Shown: positions 1 through 7,423 of the stretch, one piece after another
Numbering within the stretch: position 1 is the stretch's first letter
Layout: every line of letters starts with the position of its first letter
NCBI GenBank assembly: GCA_963677885.1
Contig: OY782500.1
Span: 3,844,001 to 3,908,000, forward strand
Source of the DNA: UBA1351 sp963677885
GTDB taxonomy: Bacteria > Bacillota > Clostridia > Lachnospirales > Vallitaleaceae
DNA length: 64,000 bases
Direction of reading: 5' to 3'
Translations under genes and position numbers: made by a program
Notes under the pieces: generated by a model
What the model was told of the DNA's origin: nothing
Databases searched by the model: none
Seen by the model: the letters and a program-made list of their open reading frames with translations, nothing else

Positions 1-884
1 GTGACAATGAATATTATAGTTTTTCTGTTGTGAATGATCATGAATATGGTCGCCTTATAAAGTTTACAGATAAAAAGAATATAAAGTTATTTAACTTTGA
101 TATGGAACTTGAAAGAGAAATTGAAGTCCCTGAAAGTATCACCAGTCTTATGGTTGACCCTATATACTCAGGTGATGAATTGGAACAGGGATTTTTTGGA
201 TATGATATATCACCGGATTATAACTTTATAGCCTATGCAACTGAAGAAGGTTTGTTTTTATATGACAGATCAAGTGATTCGACACTTTTGCTACAAGAGC
301 GTTTACCCAGAGATAATGATAAGTTTAGTCAATATGCGTATTTAACTTATCCGAAATTTGTGGAAGGCAACAATATTATAGCCCATATTCCAGGATATGA
401 GTGGAGCGATGGTTATGCATATTATAATATGGATAGTGATGATATGGATGTTGTCCTATACGCTTCTGATGGAGACAGAATCGTGAACTTAAGTGGTACT
501 TCCTATTATGCTGCTCTTGAGTTTCCTGACGGAGGGTATTATCATAATCTAAAAACCGGTGAAAAGACACCTGCTGCTGATTTCCTTGATGGTGTTAGTT
601 TTGCTTATATTTATTCATATGATAAAATTGCCTACAATGCTGGTATAACCGGTTTGGTTATTGAGGAAAGAGACTATGAAGACCTGACATCCAAGCTCTC
701 CTTCTTCGATCAGGAGGAGATACAAGGAAATGACTTGACCCTTGAAGGAAGTAATATCCAAATCCTGTTTTTTTATATTGATGATACTGGTGAGGTTCAA
801 GTATTCCTAAACTACAGCTCACAGTATAATGATCGAGGCGTCTTGAAATGGCATACTGGATATACAATAGGTGAAAACAATTAA
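1..884 (+). CDS. Hypothetical protein, 5' end missing
   Basis: The reading frame is open from base 3 of the window, and a GTG at 30 has no ribosome binding site in front of it, so the gene almost certainly begins upstream. The visible 294 codons are acidic and rich in Tyr, Asp and Gly. Recurring short strand-like blocks (for example FIAYATEEGLFLYDR near residues 70-85) resemble blades of a beta-propeller. No catalytic motif is visible and I do not recognise the family. It ends with TAA about 58 bases before the next gene on the same strand. A secreted or lipid-anchored propeller protein is possible, but its N-terminus is not in view. Confidence 0.6.
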   Translation, partial: DNEYYSFSVVNDHEYGRLIKFTDKKNIKLFNFDMELEREIEVPESITSLMVDPIYSGDELEQGFFGYDISPDYNFIAYATEEGLFLYDRSSDSTLLLQERLPRDNDKFSQYAYLTYPKFVEGNNIIAHIPGYEWSDGYAYYNMDSDDMDVVLYASDGDRIVNLSGTSYYAALEFPDGGYYHNLKTGEKTPAADFLDGVSFAYIYSYDKIAYNAGITGLVIEERDYEDLTSKLSFFDQEEIQGNDLTLEGSNIQILFFYIDDTGEVQVFLNYSSQYNDRGVLKWHTGYTIGENN

Positions 885-942
885 GTGTGATAAGTTGGAT
901 TGTTTAGGATGTAAAATCTAGATAAGTGAGTGTGATAAATGA

Positions 943-2106
943 ATGATAATACGAGTCCCAAGTTACTATAAAGAATTTACATGTATTGCAGAAGCCTGTG
1001 AGGATACCTGTTGTGCTGGATGGGAGATTGTCATTGATAACCAAACCTATGATAGCTATTGTCAGATGGAAGGTACCTTTGGAGATAGATTAAGAGGTCG
1101 GATGATTTTAGATCAAGATGGAGATCATATTTTTGTTTTGGATGGTGACAGGTGTCCTTTTTTGAACGATGAAAATTTATGTGATATATACAAAGAAAAG
1201 GGTGAAGACTACCTGTCCTATACCTGTAAGCAATACCCAAGATATATGGAAGAGTTCGGAAATTTAAAAGAAATAGGGATCTCCCTTTCCTGTCCTGAAG
1301 CTGCAAGAATAATACTAGACAATAAAAATCAAACTGAATATGATTTAAGTGAGGACCATGAGATTGGTCAGCAACTTGAGGAAGAGGATGAAGATGTTCT
1401 GGAAATCTTTTTGGAGTGCAGAGATACCATAATCCGAATTTTGGAAATGGAAGACATAACTTTCGGGATTCGCACTGCCCTTATAGCTGATTTTGTGGCT
1501 GAGCTCCAGGATAAACTGGATTTCTCAGAGTTTGAGGTAATGAATCAAATCAGAGCTAAGTATAGCGACAAGTCTTTTCTGATGGAAGAAATTAGCAGGT
1601 TTTCTATGAAGAAGACAAATGATAGTATGAAATATGAAGATGTAAAAAGTTACTTTGAAACTTACAGAGATATAGAACATATGAAGCCTGATCCTCTAGG
1701 TATAAAGAACGTGTTGGAATCCTACTGGAAAAGTGAAGAAGATAGATGCCTTTATCTGGACCAACACCAAGCTTTTAATCAGAAGTATAAAGAGCAATAC
1801 AGTATATACAAAAATATACTGGTATATTTCATCTATCGATACTTCATGAAGTCATTCCATGATTTTGATATGTCATCCAAGATTAAGCTGGCTATGATGT
1901 CCATAATTATGATCAAAGAATTGGCTGTCACGAGATGGTTAGACAAGGGAGCGTTGAGCAAAGAGGATTTGGTTGAAATCAGTTTCACTTATTCTAAGGA
2001 TGTTGAGCATTTAGTGGCTAATGTTGAGAGTCTGGAAAGGGTATTTGAGACCGAGGAGGTCTACGGATTTAGTCGAATCATTAATACATTAATGTGTGAG
2101 TTTTAA
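943..2106 (+). CDS. FliB-like lysine-N-methylase family protein
   Basis: A 387-residue protein with the cysteine signature of the FliB / YkgJ group. CIAEACEDTCCAGW lies near the N-terminus (about residues 11-24), followed by RCPFL and LCDIYKEKGEDYLSYTC (about residues 67-95), where the cysteines probably bind a metal or iron-sulfur centre. FliB proteins of enterobacteria methylate surface lysines of flagellin. Here no flagellar gene lies within 64 kb, so the substrate is not shown by context. The C-terminal 250 residues are helical and poorly conserved. The start ATG at 943 has only a weak upstream GTGAG. A bidirectional terminator follows. Confidence 0.75.
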   Translation: MIIRVPSYYKEFTCIAEACEDTCCAGWEIVIDNQTYDSYCQMEGTFGDRLRGRMILDQDGDHIFVLDGDRCPFLNDENLCDIYKEKGEDYLSYTCKQYPRYMEEFGNLKEIGISLSCPEAARIILDNKNQTEYDLSEDHEIGQQLEEEDEDVLEIFLECRDTIIRILEMEDITFGIRTALIADFVAELQDKLDFSEFEVMNQIRAKYSDKSFLMEEISRFSMKKTNDSMKYEDVKSYFETYRDIEHMKPDPLGIKNVLESYWKSEEDRCLYLDQHQAFNQKYKEQYSIYKNILVYFIYRYFMKSFHDFDMSSKIKLAMMSIIMIKELAVTRWLDKGALSKEDLVEISFTYSKDVEHLVANVESLERVFETEEVYGFSRIINTLMCEF

Positions 2107-2142
2107 GTTTGTAGATGACGTAACACCAACATAGAAATTTAA

Positions 2143-2180
2143 AAAGGGAGTTCCCGCTATGGAGAGCTCCCTTTGTTTTA
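2143..2180. terminator. Bidirectional terminator
   Basis: Inverted repeat AAAGGGAGTTC (2143-2153) and GAGCTCCCTTT (2164-2174), with A-run and T-run flanks. It lies between the convergent fliB-like gene and the acetyltransferase gene and can serve both. Confidence 0.8.
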
Positions 2181-3077
2181 TTTTTTCATCCAATAGGTAC
2201 GCATATGGTAAGGGGCAAATCCAATTTTGAAATAGAAATCTTGATTGGATCCGACCATACATCTTTTGGCACCTCTTAGAGCACAGCGCTTAATGCCTTC
2301 ATATATGGCAGCTTTGCCTAAACCCTTTCTTCGATAGTCAGGATGGGTAGCACAGGGTTCCAGTGTGCAATAATCATCTCGCCTATCGTACCAAAAACCT
2401 GCATAGGAAACAAAGTCTCCTTCCGGATTGGTAACAGCGATTTTTAGGTGGAGGTCGTTATGTGGACCAGCCAGACTGTAGGCTCTTTGTTTTAAGTCTT
2501 CTTCTTCCAGGGGCACCGGACCTTCATCACCATGACCGAAACCATGCCACATGACACTTGCATATTGCTCAAGATCATAGGTATGGTCCAGACTAACAAT
2601 ATGGAAACCTTCTGGTAAAGAATAATCCAGGTTAGTGAGGCTGACATCCAGTATGGAATCAGTTTCTCTATCGTTGGTAGGAATAAAGCCATGTTTGATG
2701 GCAACTTCCTGAAGAGGTCTTGAGTTATCAGGTATAGCAATTTTGACTTTGTTATCCTTCTTAAAATGCTCTGTTGCATAGATGAACATGTCCTCTAATA
2801 AATAATCATAACCCTCTTTTATGCTGATAAATCCATCACCAGGTTGTGTTTCATAACAGGCCACGCCGACGATTTCTCCATCTTCTTCCCAAATACCTGT
2901 GAGATTTTCATGTTCCCTGTCGAAAAAAGAAAGGCTTCTGCACCATTCCCAGCGAACCCAACTCAGGTTCAATGGATGTTTGTCGTTAAGACCAAGGGAG
3001 TGCATAAATGCCCATATCTGATTATATTCATCTGTAAAACCAGGTTGACCGGAATGATTTCTTCGCTTTATTGTCAT
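2178..3077 (-). CDS. GNAT-family N-acetyltransferase (tandem GNAT fold)
   Basis: A 299-residue protein. The C-terminal half carries the acetyl-CoA binding signature HPDYRRKGLGKAAI (about residues 238-252), preceded by a strand with an aromatic-rich SYAGFWYD segment and followed by GSNQDFYFKIGF, which matches the GNAT motif B region. The N-terminal half (WEEDGEIVGVACYET near residues 63-77) looks like a second, degenerate GNAT module, so this is a double-GNAT architecture with one likely active site. The acceptor is unknown. The start has AGGTAATCC upstream. It stands alone between a terminator and the MerR/dehydrogenase locus. Confidence 0.8.
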   Translation of the reverse strand: MTIKRRNHSGQPGFTDEYNQIWAFMHSLGLNDKHPLNLSWVRWEWCRSLSFFDREHENLTGIWEEDGEIVGVACYETQPGDGFISIKEGYDYLLEDMFIYATEHFKKDNKVKIAIPDNSRPLQEVAIKHGFIPTNDRETDSILDVSLTNLDYSLPEGFHIVSLDHTYDLEQYASVMWHGFGHGDEGPVPLEEEDLKQRAYSLAGPHNDLHLKIAVTNPEGDFVSYAGFWYDRRDDYCTLEPCATHPDYRRKGLGKAAIYEGIKRCALRGAKRCMVGSNQDFYFKIGFAPYHMRTYWMKK

Positions 3078-3236
3078 TGGATTACCTACTTTCTACTCAA
3101 GCAATTTCTTATACATTAATAATAGTATACGCCAATAGAAAAATCCAGGTCATGAATGGTTATAGCTAAACTATACCGCTTGTTCTAATGCTTTCACCGG
3201 GACAAGTTCTTAACATAATTTTATAAGACTAGAAAG

Positions 3237-3680
3237 CTATTTGACTTCACGATAGGCACTAAGCAAACAGTTTTCCTTTTTTTCCTCATTAACATTTCTT
3301 ATCTGCTCATTGATGATGTCTTTTGCATATGGTGAATTATATACATCTAGTTTAGCATCAACCAATTTTAGGTTTTCTGTAAGCTGATTGATTTGATCGA
3401 CAATTACCTGACGATGGTCTGTCAATAATTGCTTTCGTGGGATGATAGTTCCTGAGCCTTCCATTGTATATTCAATATAGAGACGGATATCCTTCAGTTG
3501 CATACCTGTATTTTTAAGGCAACAGATTGTTTTTATCTGACTGATGTCCGATTCTGTAAATGCCCGAATACCTGATTTCGTTCTGGATACAAAGGGAAGT
3601 AGGCCTTCCTTATCATAAAAACGAAGGGTATAGATGGAAAGTCCTGTCATTTCTGACACATCTTTAATCGTGTATGTCAT
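3237..3680 (-). CDS. MerR-family transcriptional regulator
   Basis: A 147-residue protein with an N-terminal MerR winged helix: YTIKDVSEMTGLSIYTLRFY (residues 3-22) followed by DKEGLLPF and the wing RTKSGIRAF. A dimerisation helix spans about residues 80-120. It lacks the conserved cysteine set of metal-sensing MerR proteins and looks like the AdhR/YcgE type that responds to organic or aldehyde stress. It starts at an ATG with AAGGAGA upstream. It is divergent from the dehydrogenase gene, whose promoter has the long spacer and dyad expected of a MerR target, so it probably controls that gene. Confidence 0.9.
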   Translation of the reverse strand: MTYTIKDVSEMTGLSIYTLRFYDKEGLLPFVSRTKSGIRAFTESDISQIKTICCLKNTGMQLKDIRLYIEYTMEGSGTIIPRKQLLTDHRQVIVDQINQLTENLKLVDAKLDVYNSPYAKDIINEQIRNVNEEKKENCLLSAYREVK

Positions 3681-3784
3681 CGTATTTTCTCCTTATATTG
3701 ATCTTCACTTTTCGAAAAAACTTAAGTGTTTTAGATTGGCATTTGACCTATGGATTTTAAAAAACAAAAATTTGATAAAAAAGC

Positions 3785-3815
3785 TTGACCTAGATATAAC
3801 TCTAGGTTTTAGAAT
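3785..3815 (+). promoter_or_regulatory. MerR-type promoter with 19-bp spacer and operator dyad
   Basis: -35 TTGACC (3785-3790) and -10 TAGAAT (3810-3815) are separated by exactly 19 bp, the over-long spacer typical of MerR-activated promoters. A perfect 7-bp inverted repeat ACCTAGA / TCTAGGT (3788-3794 and 3801-3807) starts inside the -35 box and occupies most of the spacer. It points toward the dehydrogenase gene at 3872. Confidence 0.85.
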
Positions 3816-3871
3816 GATTATAAATCATAAATGAATTATTGACAAGTTTTGCAAAATCGGAGGAAAAATAA

Positions 3872-4909
3872 ATGTCAAAAAAAGTATTAGTAACAGGTGG
3901 AACAGGATTTCTGAGCAGTCATATATTACTTCAGCTATTGGAACAAGGTTACAAGGTAATCACAACAGTCAGGTCTTTAAAGAGTCAAGATAAGGTGATA
4001 GATTTACTTCAGAATAATGGTGTCAAAAACATAGACAATCTTGAATTTGCCGAAGCAGATTTATCAAAGGACCATAACTGGAAGGAGGCTATGAAGGGAT
4101 GTGATTATGTTCTCAGTGTTGCATCACCGGTTTTCATGGACATTCCCAGTAATGAAGAGGAAGCTATTAGACCTGCCCTTGAAGGTATCGGACGTATCCT
4201 AAGTGGGGCTAAAGAAGCCGGAGTAAAACGTGTAGTCATGACTTCGAATTTTGGAGCGGTAGGTTTTAGTAACAAAGATCCTCTTTCAACGACAACTGAG
4301 AATAACTGGACCAATCCGGATGAGCCAGGATTATCAGTTTATGAAAAGTCGAAACTACTGGCGGAAAAGGCAGCTTGGAAGTTTATGGAAGAAAAAGGTG
4401 GGAGTATGGAGCTTGTGACAATTAATCCGGTGGCAATACTTGGCCCTTCTTTAAGCAACCATTTCACAGGTAGCTTCGGTCTCATACAACATTTGTTGGA
4501 TGGTTCAATGAAAGCCGTTCCCAATATTCCCTTAAATCTCGTAGATGTTAGAGATGTGGCTGACATACATATTCGGGCAATGACGAATCCGGGTGCAAAG
4601 GGCCAGCGATTTATTGCTTCTGCAGACGGACAAATTTCTATGCCTGAGATTGCAGAGTTTTTAAGAAAAGAGAATTCCCTTGCTGCCCAAAATGTATCTA
4701 GGAAAAAAGTTCCTAATTGGGTCCTCCACTTGGGTTCTTTATTTAATAAGCATGCCAAAGAAGGTGTTCTCCTACTGAGGATGAACCGTCATGTAAGTAA
4801 TCAGAAGGCAAGGAATATTCTTGGTTGGAAACCAATTTCAACCAATGAAGATATACTTCGTGAGTCCTTGAAAAGCCTACTAAAATATGGACAGTTAAAG
4901 GGTGTTTAG
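3872..4909 (+). CDS. NAD(P)-dependent epimerase/dehydratase, dihydroflavonol-reductase-like
   Basis: A 345-residue extended short-chain dehydrogenase. The Rossmann motif GGTGFLSSHI (residues 9-18) has serine in place of the usual second glycine of GFLGSH. VRS at about residue 36, a TSN strand near residue 125 and a YEKSK active-site Tyr-x-x-x-Lys near residues 156-160 complete the fold. The closest type is the DFR/aldehyde reductase group that reduces aldehydes or ketones with NADPH. RBS CGGAGGA (3859-3865) precedes the ATG. Control by the divergent MerR protein suggests a role in aldehyde detoxification, but the substrate is an inference. Confidence 0.85.
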   Translation: MSKKVLVTGGTGFLSSHILLQLLEQGYKVITTVRSLKSQDKVIDLLQNNGVKNIDNLEFAEADLSKDHNWKEAMKGCDYVLSVASPVFMDIPSNEEEAIRPALEGIGRILSGAKEAGVKRVVMTSNFGAVGFSNKDPLSTTTENNWTNPDEPGLSVYEKSKLLAEKAAWKFMEEKGGSMELVTINPVAILGPSLSNHFTGSFGLIQHLLDGSMKAVPNIPLNLVDVRDVADIHIRAMTNPGAKGQRFIASADGQISMPEIAEFLRKENSLAAQNVSRKKVPNWVLHLGSLFNKHAKEGVLLLRMNRHVSNQKARNILGWKPISTNEDILRESLKSLLKYGQLKGV

Positions 4910-4971
4910 TTAGCAGGTTTAGGGTTCCAGCAAGAAAGAACAAAGGGTGGATTAATAGCAAGAAGACAATA

Positions 4972-5026
4972 TTGACAAATCAAATCTGACTTTATAAGGG
5001 TTACCACATCATTGTGGTAACTCTTT
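4972..5026 (+). promoter_or_regulatory. Hairpin upstream of PTS operon (terminator or operator)
   Basis: Perfect inverted repeat GTTACCAC / GTGGTAAC (5000-5007 and 5014-5021) with a 6-nt loop and a short T-rich tail. TTGACA (4972-4977) and TATAAG (4993-4998) lie just upstream with a 15-bp spacer. It may terminate the dehydrogenase transcript, act as an operator or attenuator for the PTS operon, or both. Confidence 0.5.
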
Positions 5027-5106
5027 TCTAAATGGAACAAAATAAATTGTGTTAAGCTTAGACAGTAGACAGTAGACAGAAGGCAGACAAAAAAGGAGGT
5101 GGATAG

Positions 5107-5568
5107 ATGGAAGCAATCATAACGAAGGAGTTTATTGATCTTGGAATGCAGATAGATCAAAAGGAAGCAGTCATCAATCATCTCAGTGAACTCCTGGTTA
5201 AAGGCAGGCGGATAACTGACAAAGCAACCTATGTGAATGCAGTTATGGAACGGGAAGCTATGACTTCGACGGCAATCGGTTTGGACGTTGGAATCCCCCA
5301 TGGCAAAAGCCATGCAGTCAAGAGTCCTACCATTGTTTTTGGAAGGTCCGAGTCAGGAATAGTTTGGAATGAGGATGGAGAGAAAGTTAAACTGGTTTTT
5401 CTTTTAGCCATTCCTGAGAAAGATGCAGGGAATCGACATTTAAAGATTTTGGCAAAACTATCACGTAAACTATTAGATGATGAGTTTCTTCAGTTCTTAA
5501 AAGTAGGGGACAGTAGTGAAGAAATCTTAGGAATGTTGGAGAAGACTTTTTCGTCTATTAATGAGTAA
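5107..5568 (+). CDS. PTS fructose-family IIA component
   Basis: A 153-residue EIIA of the fructose/mannitol fold. The phosphorylation histidine lies in DVGIPHGKSHAV (about residues 60-71), and the C-terminal helices match the family. It takes phosphate from a His-phosphorylated HPr and passes it to the IIB subunit. RBS AAAGGAGGT stands 7 bases before the ATG, directly after a short run of GACAGTA repeats (5061-5080). It is the first gene of a IIA-IIC-IIB-HPr operon with short gaps. No sugar-phosphate kinase or hydrolase gene accompanies it, so the substrate stays open. Confidence 0.9.
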   Translation: MEAIITKEFIDLGMQIDQKEAVINHLSELLVKGRRITDKATYVNAVMEREAMTSTAIGLDVGIPHGKSHAVKSPTIVFGRSESGIVWNEDGEKVKLVFLLAIPEKDAGNRHLKILAKLSRKLLDDEFLQFLKVGDSSEEILGMLEKTFSSINE

Positions 5569-5600
5569 CCAAATCATAAGTTAGAAGTATGGAGGGTTTT

Positions 5601-6674
5601 ATGAAGAAGCAAATTGGTAAAATACGAGAGTACCTAATGACTGGTGTATCCTATATGATACCTATAGTTGTTATCGGTGGGGTCCTGATTGCTCTTGCCA
5701 TTGCCTTAAGTGGAGTGGAAGCAGGAACAGGAGCAAATGTAACAAATCCATATCTGGTAAAAATGCTAAACGTTGGGGTTGCAGCATTTGGCCTTATGGT
5801 ACCGGTTTTGGCTGGGTTTATTGCCTATGGTATTGCAGACAGACCAGGTCTTGCACCAGGTCTTGTGGGTGGAGCCTTGGCTACAGAAATCGGAGCAGGT
5901 TTCCTTGGTGGTATCCTTGCCGGATTTATTGCCGGTTATACTGCAAGATGGATTAAGTCGTGGAAAGTCCCTAAACAGTTAAAAGCGATTATGCCTATTT
6001 TTGTTATACCATTATTATCATCAATTGTTGTTGGTGTATGTATGTACATCATTGGTGCTCCAATCAGTAATTTGATGGAAGCTATGACAAATGGCCTGAA
6101 GGCAATGGGAAGTGGGAATGCAGTTCTCTTGGCAATTATTATGGGTGCAATGATTGCCTTCGATATGGGTGGTCCGGTTAATAAGGTTGCTTTTATGTTT
6201 GGTGCAGCCATGATATCAGAAGGTGTCTTCACAGTTATGGGCCCTGTTGCAGTGGCCATCTGTATTCCACCACTGGCTATGGGTACAGCCACATTGCTTA
6301 GTCCTAAGAAGTACAGTCCAGCTGAGAAAGAGGCCGGTAAAGGAGCCCTTGCTATGGGATTGATTGGAATTACAGAAGGAGCCATTCCTTTTGCAGCAGC
6401 AGACCCAATACGGGTTATTCCTTCAATTATGACAGGCTCAGCTATTGGTGCAGCTGTGGCAGCAATCGGTAAGGTTGGAGATCATGCTCCCCATGGTGGA
6501 CCAATTGTGCTCCCTGTTGTTGACAACCGGATTATGTTCTTGATTGCTGTGGTTGTAGGCGTGAGTGTATCTGCCATCATGGTTAATGCTCTGAAAAAAG
6601 AGCAGGTTGAAGATGGGGCTGGTAAAGAAGAAGAAACGAAAACCACTGCAAATCTGGATATTGATTTTAACTAA
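5601..6674 (+). CDS. PTS fructose-family IIC membrane permease
   Basis: A 357-residue multi-spanning permease, roughly 9-10 hydrophobic segments, with GITEGAIPFAAADP (about residues 253-266), the conserved fructose-IIC substrate-site loop, and PHGGPIVLPVV near residue 300. I start it at ATG 5601 because GGAGGG (5591-5596) is well spaced for it; an in-frame ATG at 5589 overlaps that site. It imports the sugar while IIB phosphorylates it. It stands alone as IIC, whereas many fructose transporters are IIABC fusions. Confidence 0.92.
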   Translation: MKKQIGKIREYLMTGVSYMIPIVVIGGVLIALAIALSGVEAGTGANVTNPYLVKMLNVGVAAFGLMVPVLAGFIAYGIADRPGLAPGLVGGALATEIGAGFLGGILAGFIAGYTARWIKSWKVPKQLKAIMPIFVIPLLSSIVVGVCMYIIGAPISNLMEAMTNGLKAMGSGNAVLLAIIMGAMIAFDMGGPVNKVAFMFGAAMISEGVFTVMGPVAVAICIPPLAMGTATLLSPKKYSPAEKEAGKGALAMGLIGITEGAIPFAAADPIRVIPSIMTGSAIGAAVAAIGKVGDHAPHGGPIVLPVVDNRIMFLIAVVVGVSVSAIMVNALKKEQVEDGAGKEEETKTTANLDIDFN

Positions 6675-6692
6675 AGTCGGAGAGGATATTAG

Positions 6693-7013
6693 ATGAAGGT
6701 ATTAGGCGTAACAGCATGTCCTACAGGTATAGCTCATACTTATCTGGCAGCTGAATCCCTTGAAAAAGAATGCAAGAAACGTGGCTATGAGGTAAAGGTT
6801 GAAACTCAGGGGTCCATTGGAATTGAAAATGAAATAACAAAAGAAGATGTGCAAAATGCGGATGTGGTCATTATGTCTAAGGATATAGCTATAAAGGGGA
6901 AAGAACGTTTTGTATCAATCCCTAATGTTCATGTCAAAATAGGGGATCTCATCAAGAATACATCTCCCTTGATGGATAAGGTAATGGCTCATCTAGAAAG
7001 TTTAGGAGATTAA
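6693..7013 (+). CDS. PTS fructose-family IIB component
   Basis: A 106-residue soluble IIB domain. The phosphocysteine sits in TACPTGIAHTYLAAE (Cys9), the family signature. It receives phosphate from IIA and donates it to the sugar during transport through IIC. Length fits a free-standing IIB-fru. It is 18 nt downstream of IIC, and its stop codon directly abuts the start of the HPr-like gene, which implies translational coupling. Confidence 0.92.
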   Translation: MKVLGVTACPTGIAHTYLAAESLEKECKKRGYEVKVETQGSIGIENEITKEDVQNADVVIMSKDIAIKGKERFVSIPNVHVKIGDLIKNTSPLMDKVMAHLESLGD

Positions 7014-7262
7014 ATGGTTGATTTTACAGTAATGATCAAATTTGATGAAGGATTACATGCAAGACCGGCGACAGAGCTTGTCAAAATCTGTAAAGGCTTC
7101 ACTTCGGATATTCGGATTTCAAAAAATGACGCAGTCATAGATCCTAAAGGGATTTTAGGAATCCTGACACTTGGAGCCTGTAAAAATGACGAAATACAGG
7201 TTAAGATTAACGGGGCTGACGAAACCCATGCAGCCCAAGCTTTACAGGCATACTTTGGATAG
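7014..7262 (+). CDS. HPr-like phosphocarrier with His15 but no Ser46
   Basis: An 82-residue HPr-fold protein. His15 lies in EGLHARPATEL, the site phosphorylated by enzyme I. The regulatory loop reads DPKGILGIL, so position 46, the serine phosphorylated by HPr kinase in Bacillota, is glycine. This is the reverse of Crh, which keeps Ser46 and loses His15. The protein should carry phosphate to its own IIA but should not act as a CcpA corepressor. Its ATG follows the IIB stop codon directly (AGGAGATTAAATG). A terminator follows. Confidence 0.85.
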   Translation: MVDFTVMIKFDEGLHARPATELVKICKGFTSDIRISKNDAVIDPKGILGILTLGACKNDEIQVKINGADETHAAQALQAYFG

Positions 7263-7283
7263 TATTTCCATCATTTATATCAG

Positions 7284-7319
7284 GGACTCCTTGGCTTATG
7301 CAGGGAGTCCTTTGTTTTT
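7284..7319 (+). terminator. Rho-independent terminator of PTS operon
   Basis: Stem GGACTCC (7284-7290) / GGAGTCC (7304-7310) followed by TTTGTTTTT. It separates the PTS structural genes from the regulator gene. Confidence 0.8.
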
Positions 7320-7423
7320 AATATGAAGGCATGCTTAAGTAGCCTTTTCTTTATTCAAGACAAAAGTTATAATGGGATTAGTAGTGTTAATGGCTTGACA
7401 TGAATTGAAATGTGGGTGGGATA

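Noticed and set aside
4339..4758. 139-codon antisense frame in the dehydrogenase gene
   Set aside because: Opposite a gene with clear Rossmann and YxxxK motifs; no RBS.
5936..6385. 149-codon antisense frame in the IIC gene
   Set aside because: Shadow frame opposite a well-supported permease; codon pattern follows the plus strand.
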